This document shows positions 1-7,169 of a stretch of DNA of 16,093 nucleotides, piece by piece. The position numbers and the translations under genes are program-made. The DNA is taken from the NCBI GenBank assembly GCA_016302545.1, contig JAEDNK010000030.1, positions 1 through 16,093 of the forward strand, given 5' to 3'. Every line of letters starts with the position of its first letter. Position 1 is the stretch's first letter. The notes beneath the pieces were generated by a model, which saw only the letters and a program-made list of their open reading frames with translations, searched no databases and was not told where the DNA came from. The DNA comes from Bacillota bacterium. GTDB taxonomy: Bacteria > Bacillota > Clostridia > Peptostreptococcales > Anaerovoracaceae.

Positions 1-1886
1 TCCATCTGCGGAACCAAAATATACCTAAACTTTTCATAGGCAGCGGTGTCCACAAATTCTTCGACATCTGAGCAGCTTCGGACCGTATTATAGAGATCGG
101 TGTCTTTCAAGTAGATTGTTTCGAGGTTCGGTACTGTTCCGTAGGTGACCTTTACAATATCGGGAGTCAGATCACATTTGATATCAAAGTGCAGATCGTG
201 ACCGCTGACACCCTCCTCCATATTGCCTTCCATATAGGCATCTCCCACATCCCAGCACCACATGATATCGGTCTGATAGTAAGGAGAGGATTTTTCATCG
301 AAATCCACCACCTGACCTGCGGCGGCGGCAGCGTTGAGAGCGGCAGCAAGCTTTTCCGGCGTTATATTTCTCAGCATTTCCGGTGTGGTAAAATCGGATG
401 CTTTTACGGCTGCCATAGCGGTGAGAGCGTCGGGTGCAGCGCCGGGGATAAACCATTCATCCGTCAGTCCGGAAATATACTCATAAAGCTCCGTAGAGCT
501 GAATACCCAGCTTTTACCCTTGCGGCAGTAAAGACGGGCGGTCTCTGAGTCGAAGGTGACATATACTTTTCCGTCACTGTTGATATTAAACAGATATTCT
601 CTGAAGCCATCATCCGGTCTGGTTTCCCAGATTGGTGTTTTTATATAAACCTGATAATCGTAACTGCCTGTCTCACCGGCATCACATTCTTTTAAGCCCT
701 CGGGCTGTACCTTGTGCAAATGGTCCAGAATAACCGGAAGTTTCTCAAAGTCATCCAGATATACCTTGACCTGATATCCTTCCTTTGGAGAGTTCTTGGA
801 TACATCTGCATATGTTATATCGTCAGTCTCTACAGACTGCAGCCAGTCATAGAAGGACTCATTTTCAGGCCCTGCAAAGGTGAATACAATAGCTATGGCT
901 GCAATGACAATAACGGCTGCCAGCGTTCCTGCCGCAATCTTAGGTTTTTTTGCAATGCTTTCTATGCGCCTTTTTATAGTGTTTTTGCTGCCGACCATTG
1001 TGGTAGCCGTAACCGTCAATCCGCTGTGTCCCTGACAAGTCATATCAATGAGAGTGCGGCCATAGGAAAGCCTTTCGTCCTCCCCGAGACGTTGGATTGT
1101 TGCCTCGTCGCAGGCCAGCTCTGAATCTTCCACGGAGAGAAATGCTGCAAGCCAGACAAGAGGATTGTACCAGTGAAGGATAAGGCAGATGCAGCGCACC
1201 GCCGCCCTGAGATTATCTCGGCGAAGATAATGGGTGTTTTCGTGCTGCAGGGCATGGCGCAGCACAGCGGTGTCTCCGGCGGCTGCCGGTGTAATGTAGA
1301 TTGCCGGAGAAATCAGGCCGAAGAGGCACGGTGTCTTAACGGACTGCGTAATATACACAGGGCAGGAAATGTCCGAAATGTCATAACCGCAGCAGTCTGC
1401 CAATGGGTGCCGTGACCTTTTCAGCATGGATGCAAACCGCAGATTGGAAAACAGAAAGACAGCAGTCATTAACGCTATGCCGCCAAGCCAGACAATGGAG
1501 GCGGCTTTCCTCAGAAACAGCATTCTTTCCATACGGTCAAAATATTCTGCCGACTTGAAGAGAACTGATTTGTCCGGCTCGTAGGCTGTTTTGCTTCTGC
1601 CGTAAAGTACACTGTCTCTGTATGTGATTTCTGCGGATTCCCCATCAAGCCGCGAAATATTCTCTACAGGAGCAAGGCTGTTAAATTCCTTTACCTGAGA
1701 TACGTTGGAAACCCCTTGTGCTGCACTGAAATCTGTGGCCCCGAAGCTGAAAGGAATCAGCAGACGAAGCATCACAACAGCCCAAAGAAAGCAGCGCATC
1801 CTCGGACTGATTTTCCCCTTAAGAACAAAGCGAAGTGCAATAACGATTAAAATCAGAACACTTGAACTAACAATCCATTCTATCAT
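1..1886 (-). CDS. BlaR1-like M56 family membrane metallopeptidase with extracellular sensor domain (3' end outside window)
   Basis: Reading the minus strand from the ATG at 1886-1884 gives 628 residues without a stop, running off the left edge. Predicted membrane helices lie near residues 3-22, 30-48, 128-146 and 317-338. The cytosolic protease part holds the zinc motif HENTH (H215, E216, H219) and a downstream ELACDE (E256-E261) matching the third-ligand region of the M56/BlaR1 family. A large C-terminal domain after residue 340 would face outward and act as the sensor. In known BlaR1/MecR1 systems, ligand binding outside activates the protease, which relieves BlaI repression. The sensor part here shows no penicillin-binding SxxK domain in the visible region and instead matches the protein encoded at 4412-5761. 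The start follows the repressor stop by one base, with GAGGAGGGG at 1902-1894 as ribosome site, so the two genes are co-transcribed. Family assignment is firm; the ligand is unknown. Confidence 0.93.
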   Translation of the reverse strand, partial: MIEWIVSSSVLILIVIALRFVLKGKISPRMRCFLWAVVMLRLLIPFSFGATDFSAAQGVSNVSQVKEFNSLAPVENISRLDGESAEITYRDSVLYGRSKTAYEPDKSVLFKSAEYFDRMERMLFLRKAASIVWLGGIALMTAVFLFSNLRFASMLKRSRHPLADCCGYDISDISCPVYITQSVKTPCLFGLISPAIYITPAAAGDTAVLRHALQHENTHYLRRDNLRAAVRCICLILHWYNPLVWLAAFLSVEDSELACDEATIQRLGEDERLSYGRTLIDMTCQGHSGLTVTATTMVGSKNTIKRRIESIAKKPKIAAGTLAAVIVIAAIAIVFTFAGPENESFYDWLQSVETDDITYADVSKNSPKEGYQVKVYLDDFEKLPVILDHLHKVQPEGLKECDAGETGSYDYQVYIKTPIWETRPDDGFREYLFNINSDGKVYVTFDSETARLYCRKGKSWVFSSTELYEYISGLTDEWFIPGAAPDALTAMAAVKASDFTTPEMLRNITPEKLAAALNAAAAAGQVVDFDEKSSPYYQTDIMWCWDVGDAYMEGNMEEGVSGHDLHFDIKCDLTPDIVKVTYGTVPNLETIYLKDTDLYNTVRSCSDVEEFVDTAAYEKFRYILVPQM

Positions 1887-1887
1887 C

Positions 1888-2265
1888 TCAATTCCCCTCC
1901 TCTAGCTGTTTAAGCAGATCGTACAGCTTATCGATTTCCTCCTTTGACAGAGCCTCCTTCTCGGTCAGTGAGCTCACCATAAGACTGAGGCTTCCTTTGT
2001 ATATGCGGTCAAGAAAATTTTTCGTTTCCTTCAGCGCCGCGTCCTCCCTTTTAATTGCAGAGAAAAAGGTTTTGGGTCCGTCCTCTGATTGGGAAGATAC
2101 GGCGTTTTTGCTTTCGAGGCGGCGGAGCAGAGTAAGGGTGGTGCTCCGGCTCCAGCCCATTTTTTCCTGAAGCAGGCAGACGGCCTCTCGCCCCGTAAGA
2201 CCGCCATTATCCCAGAGACATTCCATGACCTGCCATTCCGCGTCGGTCAGATACATTTTAATCAT
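1888..2265 (-). CDS. BlaI/MecI/CopY-family transcriptional repressor
   Basis: 125 residues, the usual length for this family. The N-terminal winged helix begins with LTDAEWQVMECLW (from residue 6), and the recognition region is around GWSRSTTLTLLRRLESK (37-53). The C-terminal dimerisation half contains FLDRIYKGSLSLMV (84-97), the counterpart of the segment in which BlaI/MecI are cleaved by the cognate M56 protease. The dimer should bind the dyads in its own promoter (2302-2346) and control itself and the downstream M56 gene. Two in-frame ATGs are possible (2265 and 2256); the first has AGGA about five bases upstream and the second would use the AAGG just upstream. The family is clear. Calling it blaI would imply beta-lactam control, for which there is no evidence here. 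Confidence 0.94.
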   Translation of the reverse strand: MIKMYLTDAEWQVMECLWDNGGLTGREAVCLLQEKMGWSRSTTLTLLRRLESKNAVSSQSEDGPKTFFSAIKREDAALKETKNFLDRIYKGSLSLMVSSLTEKEALSKEEIDKLYDLLKQLEEGN

Positions 2266-2301
2266 CCTTTCCTTTAGTATAGATAAATATAAAACAACTG
2301 T

Positions 2302-2313
2302 TTACGATTGTAA
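2302..2313. promoter_or_regulatory. Putative BlaI-type operator 1
   Basis: TTAC-GATT-GTAA has the same layout as the classical bla/mec operator dyad (TTAC-N4-GTAA). The outer bases extend the symmetry (GTTTAC/GTAACC, five of six). It lies just downstream of the -10 of the repressor promoter, at the expected start site, so binding would block initiation. Assigned by pattern only. Confidence 0.6.
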
Positions 2314-2317
2314 CCAC

Positions 2318-2347
2318 ATTGTACTATGGAGAGGTTACATCTGTCAA
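2318..2347 (-). promoter_or_regulatory. SigA-type promoter of the repressor-M56 operon
   Basis: On the minus strand a perfect TTGACA (2347-2342) is followed after 18 bases by TACAAT (2323-2318), about 50 bases upstream of the repressor start. The expected transcription start is near 2311. Confidence 0.8.
2335..2346. promoter_or_regulatory. Putative BlaI-type operator 2
   Basis: TTACATCTGTCA contains TACA-TC-TGTC, which fits the (T/G)ACA-NN-TGT(A/C) core of BlaI/CopY sites. It overlaps the TTGACA -35 of the repressor promoter. Its centre is 33 bases from operator 1, about three helix turns, so two dimers could sit on the same face. Confidence 0.6.
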
Positions 2348-2394
2348 CAGTTTTTGCGTCTTAAAAGGCAGAAACGGGAAAATATTTAAAAGTA

Positions 2395-2423
2395 TTGCGC
2401 CCGACGTTGAAAAAGGTTAGAAT
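2395..2423 (+). promoter_or_regulatory. Putative promoter of the M3 peptidase lipoprotein gene
   Basis: TTGCGC (2395-2400), 17 bases, then TAGAAT (2418-2423), with the start codon about 40 bases on. The -35 is weak. The -10 is embedded in the perfect inverted repeat GGTTA-GAAT-TAACC (2415-2428), a possible operator. An alternative with TTGAAA at 2407 has too long a spacer for any good -10. Confidence 0.45.
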
Positions 2424-2461
2424 TAACCATGAGATATTTTCAAAAATAAAAGGGGTAATAC

Positions 2462-4321
2462 ATGAAGACGAAACACAGAAACAGATTAACAAGCATTATT
2501 TCTCAAGCGCTCATCCTGTGCATACTGCTTACTGTGCTCACAGGCTGCGGAACAGGAAGTAATCAAACGACAATCACAGAGCCGGAGTTGCAGGCTCAGA
2601 GTGCCGCGGAGCAGGTGCAGGACACGGTTGGGGAGTCTGCTGAAGTAGAGCCTGCCGGAGAGCAGGAATCCGTCATTTCAAAGACCCAGGCTGTTACCTC
2701 CCAGCCATCGGGGCAGACAGGTAAAAAGACAGATAATAAGACAGGGAATAAAAGCGAAGCTTCCGACAAGCTTATAAATCCACACCTTAAGTACACCCTT
2801 ACCGAAAAAGACCTGCTGAGCTTCGATGCTGATGTAGAAGAGTGCCGCGGACTGCTTGAGCAGACGGAGGATTTGAATCCGGCAGTAAAGAAATTATCGG
2901 AATTGAGCGAAAAATTCGACAAAATAGCATCGCAGGCAAACATCGCCTACATATTGTACTGCTGCGACCTGACCGATGAAAAAGCCGCCGACCGCTATTC
3001 AAAGGCAGCTAAAATCCAGGGCCGCGCCGCCGATAAATACATTGCTATCTTTACAGACCTCTATAACTCCGAGGAGTCTGCATACAAAGAGCTCTTTGAA
3101 GACTGGAGCGAGGCGGATCTCAACGACTTGATTATTCTCTCCGATGAGGCTGTTGCCAGAAGAGAGAGGAATACGGATATACAGATGGAGGTCATGACCT
3201 TGACTGAGGAAGAGGCAGAGGAGAAGATAGGAAGCCTGTACAGAGAATATGTGGAAAACAGCAATTACATTGCCAAGGAATACGGCTATTCCGACGCATA
3301 TGAGTGCTGTTCGAAAACAATATATCAGCGCACATTGACTAAAGACCAAAGAGAGAGCTTTAGAAATTATGTCAAGAAGTATATAGTACCTCTTTATATT
3401 GAGAGCTGCAATGATTTGATAGATGCACTAGATAAGCTTACGGTGAGCGAGAGGAAGGCTTTGCAGCAGCTTTTAGAGAGGGATTACGATGAGGTGAGCA
3501 GCAAGCGGATTCCAAAGGGCTACATGAAAAACTATTTTAATTCCCTGTCGGACAGCACCGCAAAGTACATGAAAGACATGTTTGCAAACAAAAATTGTGT
3601 GATGACCGATTCCGAAAAGGCCTATTACGGAGCCTACAACACGGAGGTGGGAGTGCCTTTCTGCTTTTTCGGTCCGGGAATGCAGTCCGCATTTACCGTA
3701 ATACACGAGCTGGGGCACTATTACGCTGCCGCAGCAGGGGACTTTTACAGCGGGTCCATGGATCTTTGCGAAACCCAGTCACAGGGAAATGAAATGCTGT
3801 TTACCGCATACCTTGAAAGTGCCCTTTCCGATAATCTGGCAGAGGCCCTTGGCGGCTATAAGCTTGCCGAGATGCTTGAGCTTATAATTGACGGAACTGT
3901 AATGGACGAATTCGAGGAAAAAATATATAAAGGTAAATTGCCGGCGGATGCCGACGGAGACTATTTTGACCGCATAATGGCCGAAACTGTGGAAAGCTAT
4001 GGGGATAAAACCACTGCGGAATGGTTTTTGGAGTCAATGCTGTGGAGATGGCGCAATGACGGCATCACAAATCCTGTATACTTTCTGAGCTATGCTGTTT
4101 CGGCTGAGGCTGCAATAAATCTTTACTGCAAGGCTTTAGAGGATTATAAAGGCGCTGCAGAGTCCTACCGCCTGCTTGCAGAAGGTATCAGCGAGGATGA
4201 TACATATGTGCAGACCCTCAAAAAAGCGGGAATAGCAAGTCCTTTTGAGGAAAGCTCTTACATCAGGCTTCAGAAGCTTTTCTCAGAGAACAGGGCGGGT
4301 CGGGGTCAGGCAGCCGCATAA
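2462..4321 (+). CDS. M3-family (oligoendopeptidase F-like) zinc peptidase, predicted lipoprotein
   Basis: 619 residues. The N-terminus has a basic start, a hydrophobic core and the lipobox LTGC (26-29), so the mature protein would be lipid-anchored at C29 on the outer face of the membrane. Residues 30-105 form a Gln/Glu/Ser/Thr-rich tether. The peptidase part ends with VIHELGHYY: H415, E416 and H419 form the HExxH motif. ETQSQGNE (437-444) matches the EVAS..NE block of M3 enzymes, making E437 the likely third zinc ligand. The C-terminal segment around SYAVSAEAAINLY and the closing LKKAGI block also match the PepF subfamily. The third conserved histidine of the usual HExGHxxH is Ala422 here, and the loop between the zinc motifs is short. 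An SD (AAGGGG, near 2450-2454) precedes the ATG. It is divergent from the repressor/M56 pair. Cleavage of extracellular oligopeptides is inferred from family; substrates are unknown. Confidence 0.88.
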   Translation: MKTKHRNRLTSIISQALILCILLTVLTGCGTGSNQTTITEPELQAQSAAEQVQDTVGESAEVEPAGEQESVISKTQAVTSQPSGQTGKKTDNKTGNKSEASDKLINPHLKYTLTEKDLLSFDADVEECRGLLEQTEDLNPAVKKLSELSEKFDKIASQANIAYILYCCDLTDEKAADRYSKAAKIQGRAADKYIAIFTDLYNSEESAYKELFEDWSEADLNDLIILSDEAVARRERNTDIQMEVMTLTEEEAEEKIGSLYREYVENSNYIAKEYGYSDAYECCSKTIYQRTLTKDQRESFRNYVKKYIVPLYIESCNDLIDALDKLTVSERKALQQLLERDYDEVSSKRIPKGYMKNYFNSLSDSTAKYMKDMFANKNCVMTDSEKAYYGAYNTEVGVPFCFFGPGMQSAFTVIHELGHYYAAAAGDFYSGSMDLCETQSQGNEMLFTAYLESALSDNLAEALGGYKLAEMLELIIDGTVMDEFEEKIYKGKLPADADGDYFDRIMAETVESYGDKTTAEWFLESMLWRWRNDGITNPVYFLSYAVSAEAAINLYCKALEDYKGAAESYRLLAEGISEDDTYVQTLKKAGIASPFEESSYIRLQKLFSENRAGRGQAAA

Positions 4322-4369
4322 CCTGCGAAATGACGGCATAAAGATTCACAGACATTTAGACATAAAGCA

Positions 4370-4404
4370 AAGCGGACAGTCTGCATGACAGATTGCCCGC
4401 TTTT
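4370..4404. terminator. Bidirectional intrinsic terminator between convergent genes
   Basis: A 14-base stem (4370-4383 with 4389-4402, 12 positions paired as Watson-Crick, loop CATGA) is followed by TTTT on the plus strand and CTTTGCTTT on the minus strand. It sits between the stop of the M3 peptidase (4321) and the stop of the convergent sensor-like gene (4412), so it can serve both. Confidence 0.85.
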
Positions 4405-4411
4405 AATGTAC

Positions 4412-5761
4412 TTATGCTGTTTTTTCTGCCAGAGCCAGCGCGCTGCTTATGCGCGATTTAGCCGCCTTGCGTTCTTCTATTGATTGCGTGAAAACCTCCG
4501 ACTCTGCGTCAGGGGAATAATAGAAATCATTGCCCATAAAGGCACCGGATATTATTTCTCCGTTTTTCTCTCTCACCGCAAACTGCCCTGCCTCCACGCC
4601 GTGAAGACGCATCTTGCTGTCAAGATACATGCCACCTGTCAAAACGATTTTTTCCGGTTCTTCCGGAAGGAGCGCATATTTGAAATCGTAAAGCTTTACG
4701 GTGCTGCCGTCGTTATCCTTGTAATCCCACACCTTTACGAATCTGGTAACCTTATAACCGGAGAAGGTGCCCAAATCGGCTGTGGTGCTTTCAAGGGCTT
4801 TTTCCATCTGAGGTACCAAAAGATGCTTGTATTTATTGTATGCACCTTTTTTTACTACTATTTTATAGTCATTGCTGGAGCGCACAAGGTCGTAAAGGGC
4901 TTCATCCTCCAGCTTAACGGTATCGTAGGCTCCCGCCTGACCAAAGGATATTTCCACAATATTCTCTGCCAGACCGCAGCGAATTCTGAAATGCATATCG
5001 TTGCCGCTTATGCCTGTTTCAGGGTCGCCCTCGATTGCGGGGATGATTTCCCAGAACCATCTGGTATCCGTCTCGCCGAAAGCTTCTTCATCGGAAAGAG
5101 CCAGCAGTTTGTCTTCTTTGGCAGCGTGGCGGAGAGCAGCAGCCAGTTTTTTGGCAGAGACATTTCCAAGCTCTTCAGGGTTGCTGAAGTCCGAAGCTTT
5201 GATATGGCTCATGGCGGCAATGACGTTGACCTGAGCTTCACGCCGAGTAATGAGATTTGAAATATAGCTTGCCAGTTCAGGATAGTCTATCCACCATGTT
5301 TTGCCCTTGCTGCAGAATTTCTTGCCGGTTTCGCTGTCAAAGGTGAGGTACAGCTTGCCATCTGATACCACATTGATAAGAATCTCACCATGACTGCCGG
5401 ACGAGGAAGAAGGTACAGAGGTTTCAGTCATGTCCAGCACATATGAGACACCTTCTGCTGCAGGAGCCTCATATACATTTATCTCCTGGATATTGTTAAG
5501 AAGGGAGACGAGGTTCTGCTTATCTTCGCTTTCCGTAAGATTTATAACTATCTGATCGCTTTCGTTGCTTTCTCTGTGTTTGAAAGCCCGCGCCTGAGCG
5601 ATGCTGTCCTCACTGATGTTCTGTATCCAGTCGAGGAAGGCTGCGTCTTTGGCGTTGTCGAATATAAAAACCGCCCCTGCTTCTGCAGCCAGTAGTACGG
5701 CTATGAGGATGCCTGCCCAAAGGGCGGGATGCTTGATTAATTTACCTTTAGTCTTAGTCAT
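4412..5761 (-). CDS. Single-span extracellular protein paralogous to the M56 sensor domain
   Basis: 449 residues. A basic N-terminus (TKTKGKLIKHP) and one membrane helix near 13-34 place the rest outside the cell. From residue 40 on, it aligns with the M56 protein encoded at 1-1886 from residue 343. Shared blocks are SDGKxYxTFDSET (133-145; M56 437-449), KASDFxxPExLxN (188-200; M56 495-507), GxSGxDxHFxIxC (250-262; M56 559-571) and LVPQM (315-319; M56 624-628). Even the KxPxxWAG-like lead into the helix resembles the start of M56 helix 4, so the gene looks like the tail of an M56 protein without the protease. Cysteines C150 and C262 are conserved in both proteins. No enzymatic motif is seen. 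Its role (co-sensor, decoy or ligand carrier) is unknown. The start is supported by AAGGAG about six bases before the ATG. Confidence 0.9.
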   Translation of the reverse strand: MTKTKGKLIKHPALWAGILIAVLLAAEAGAVFIFDNAKDAAFLDWIQNISEDSIAQARAFKHRESNESDQIVINLTESEDKQNLVSLLNNIQEINVYEAPAAEGVSYVLDMTETSVPSSSSGSHGEILINVVSDGKLYLTFDSETGKKFCSKGKTWWIDYPELASYISNLITRREAQVNVIAAMSHIKASDFSNPEELGNVSAKKLAAALRHAAKEDKLLALSDEEAFGETDTRWFWEIIPAIEGDPETGISGNDMHFRIRCGLAENIVEISFGQAGAYDTVKLEDEALYDLVRSSNDYKIVVKKGAYNKYKHLLVPQMEKALESTTADLGTFSGYKVTRFVKVWDYKDNDGSTVKLYDFKYALLPEEPEKIVLTGGMYLDSKMRLHGVEAGQFAVREKNGEIISGAFMGNDFYYSPDAESEVFTQSIEERKAAKSRISSALALAEKTA

Positions 5762-5809
5762 ATGTTCTCCTTCATATTTAAACCCACATCAAAATTTTTT
5801 CCGAAGCAC

Positions 5810-5839
5810 ATTATAACTCATTATGTCGGTTTATGTCGA
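5810..5839 (-). promoter_or_regulatory. Promoter of the sensor-domain paralogue, with tandem direct repeat
   Basis: On the minus strand TCGACA (5839-5834), 18 bases, TATAAT (5815-5810), about 50 bases before the start codon. The plus strand here reads TTATGTCG twice (5821-5828 and 5831-5838), a direct repeat with 10-base period covering the -35 and the spacer. This may be an activator or repressor site. Confidence 0.7.
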
Positions 5840-5889
5840 TAGGTTTTGCTAAGGAAATTGGTATTTTGATTTAAAAATTTTGCAGCCGC

Positions 5890-5928
5890 AAAAAAGAAGG
5901 AACAGCAATGGGGTATGCTGCTCCTTCT
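5890..5928 (-). terminator. Intrinsic terminator of the alpha/beta hydrolase gene
   Basis: A 13-base stem with one mismatch (5895-5907 with 5916-5928) and an 8-base loop. On the minus strand it is followed by a run of six T. It lies about 35 bases after the hydrolase stop codon. Confidence 0.85.
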
Positions 5929-5963
5929 GTTTTGCTAGCGCACCCGGCGGCGCACATTTCCGC

Positions 5964-6890
5964 TTATTTGACGATACCGTCCATAAAAGCTATGATTCCG
6001 TCACAAACCCGGTCCTTTATATCCGCATAGTTGTGGATTTCATGGCGATAGCCGGAATAAAGCTTTGTTTTTACATTATGACCTGTTGAAATGAGCCAGT
6101 TTGAAACCTGATAAACACCTTCACCGTACATACCAACAGGGTCCTCGTCTCCGGCTATGTTGTAAATCGGCAGAGCGGTTGGAACCTTGGATGCCCATTC
6201 TGCGCCTTCGATAGCTTTAAACATATGTACAAAATCCAGCATAGCTCTGTTAGTGGTCGGTTTTGTAAAGGCATCAAATGGATCGGCAGCGTGGTCGTTC
6301 TGAACGTTTACATCATGACAGATCCACTCGTTGCCCAGCTTTATTTCGCCGCAACGCCCGCACATCCAGCCAAGGAGGTCTCCGCCCAGTGTAGGATCAC
6401 ATTCGTCTCCGTGTCCATCAGCCACGAGCTTTTCCATCTTTGCCAGCAAAGCATCCTCAACAGGGAATATTCCAAGAGTACCGCAGATAGTTGCCCCTGC
6501 AAGCTCGTTTCCGTACTTGGCCATAAAATCGCGGGCTATTACTGAACCCATGCTGTGTCCGTACAGAAAAAACGGAAGATTTGGATACATTTTGCATACT
6601 AATTCCTTGAGCGTATGTTCATCTTCCATCATTGTGTGGCAGCCTTTGTCTCCCCAGTTGCCCCAGGTGTTGTTTTCGAGGGCGGTTTTACCGTGTCCAA
6701 CGTGATCGTCTGCCGCTACGATATATCCGGCTTCCAGATATCTTACAATCATGTGGAAGTAGCGTCTTGAATGTTCTCCGAAGCCGTGAATGAGCTGTAC
6801 GATACCCTTCGGCTCGGCAGCGGGAACGTAAATCCAGCCGTAAACGGTGTCACGTTCGTTGAATGATTTGAAATTTACTTCATGCAGCAT
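5964..6890 (-). CDS. Alpha/beta hydrolase, monoacylglycerol lipase / serine aminopeptidase S33-like
   Basis: 308 residues, the normal size for the lysophospholipase/monoacylglycerol lipase group. HGFGEH (35-40) is the oxyanion-hole motif and GHSMGS (111-116) the nucleophile elbow with S113. AGDEDPVG (246-253) holds the acid, most likely D250 with D248 as alternative. YRHEIHN (281-287) holds the catalytic histidine H283. No signal peptide or membrane helix is seen, so it should be cytosolic. The likely reaction is hydrolysis of acyl esters of glycerol or related lipids, inferred from the family; the natural substrate is not visible. The ATG at 6890 follows GAGGAGGT by about seven bases. It is a single-gene unit with its own terminator. 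No convincing promoter was found upstream. Confidence 0.92.
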   Translation of the reverse strand: MLHEVNFKSFNERDTVYGWIYVPAAEPKGIVQLIHGFGEHSRRYFHMIVRYLEAGYIVAADDHVGHGKTALENNTWGNWGDKGCHTMMEDEHTLKELVCKMYPNLPFFLYGHSMGSVIARDFMAKYGNELAGATICGTLGIFPVEDALLAKMEKLVADGHGDECDPTLGGDLLGWMCGRCGEIKLGNEWICHDVNVQNDHAADPFDAFTKPTTNRAMLDFVHMFKAIEGAEWASKVPTALPIYNIAGDEDPVGMYGEGVYQVSNWLISTGHNVKTKLYSGYRHEIHNYADIKDRVCDGIIAFMDGIVK

Positions 6891-7128
6891 AGGTGTACCT
6901 CCTCGTTTTTCGTTATTCGTATGAGTTTAATGCTCGTGTATTGTTGGTTTGATTGTAACACAATGCAGAGCAAAAAGCACGAATTTTCAAATAATATAAC
7001 TTGTTGCAAGCACAATAGTTTATGGGTACAAAGAGACAGATGTTTATGCATTTTTTTCTCGCAGGAGGCTGTAAGGCGCATAATAAAGTGTCAAGTCGGA
7101 AAAACACAATCAGAATTATGTAGTCCCA
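6891..7128. other. Intergenic stretch without a recognisable gene
   Basis: AT-rich leader region of the hydrolase gene. Open frames of up to 100 codons exist on both strands, but they overlap each other, lack well-placed ribosome sites and give low-complexity or Cys-rich unlikely products. A 9-base GATTGTAAC at 6951-6959 also occurs in operator 1 of the repressor promoter, but here only as a half-site. Confidence 0.6.
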
Positions 7129-7154
7129 GGTGCATTTCTCGGGTTCGAACCCTG
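7129..7154 (-). pseudogene. Fragment of a tRNA 3' end (T-arm plus acceptor strand), related to the adjacent tRNA-Lys
   Basis: The minus strand carries CAGGGTTCGAACCC followed by a short variable stretch and ATGCACC, matching the T-arm and acceptor end of the tRNA-Lys at 7205-7280 except for a few changes and a one-base deletion. No D-arm or anticodon arm precedes it; the bases upstream on that strand belong to the terminator of the intact tRNA. It is either a decayed tandem tRNA or a leftover attachment site of an integrated element. Confidence 0.6.
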
Positions 7155-7169
7155 TTAGGAACAAAAAAC

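Noticed and set aside
1..2265. Beta-lactam resistance regulation (blaR1-blaI)
   Set aside because: The repressor and protease belong to those families, but the visible sensor domain has no penicillin-binding motif and no beta-lactamase or PBP gene lies nearby, so an antibiotic-resistance label is not supported.
4484..5260. 258-codon plus-strand open frame
   Set aside because: Lies entirely antisense to the sensor-domain paralogue, which has clear homology to the M56 protein, a promoter and a ribosome site. The plus-strand product is Cys/Phe-rich and unlike any family.
6951..6959. BlaI-like operator upstream of the alpha/beta hydrolase
   Set aside because: GATTGTAAC is identical to part of operator 1, but the other half of the dyad is missing at the required spacing, so it may be chance.
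7129..7154. A second functional tRNA gene
   Set aside because: Only the T-arm and acceptor end are recognisable, the T-stem has mismatches, and no D-arm or anticodon arm precedes it.
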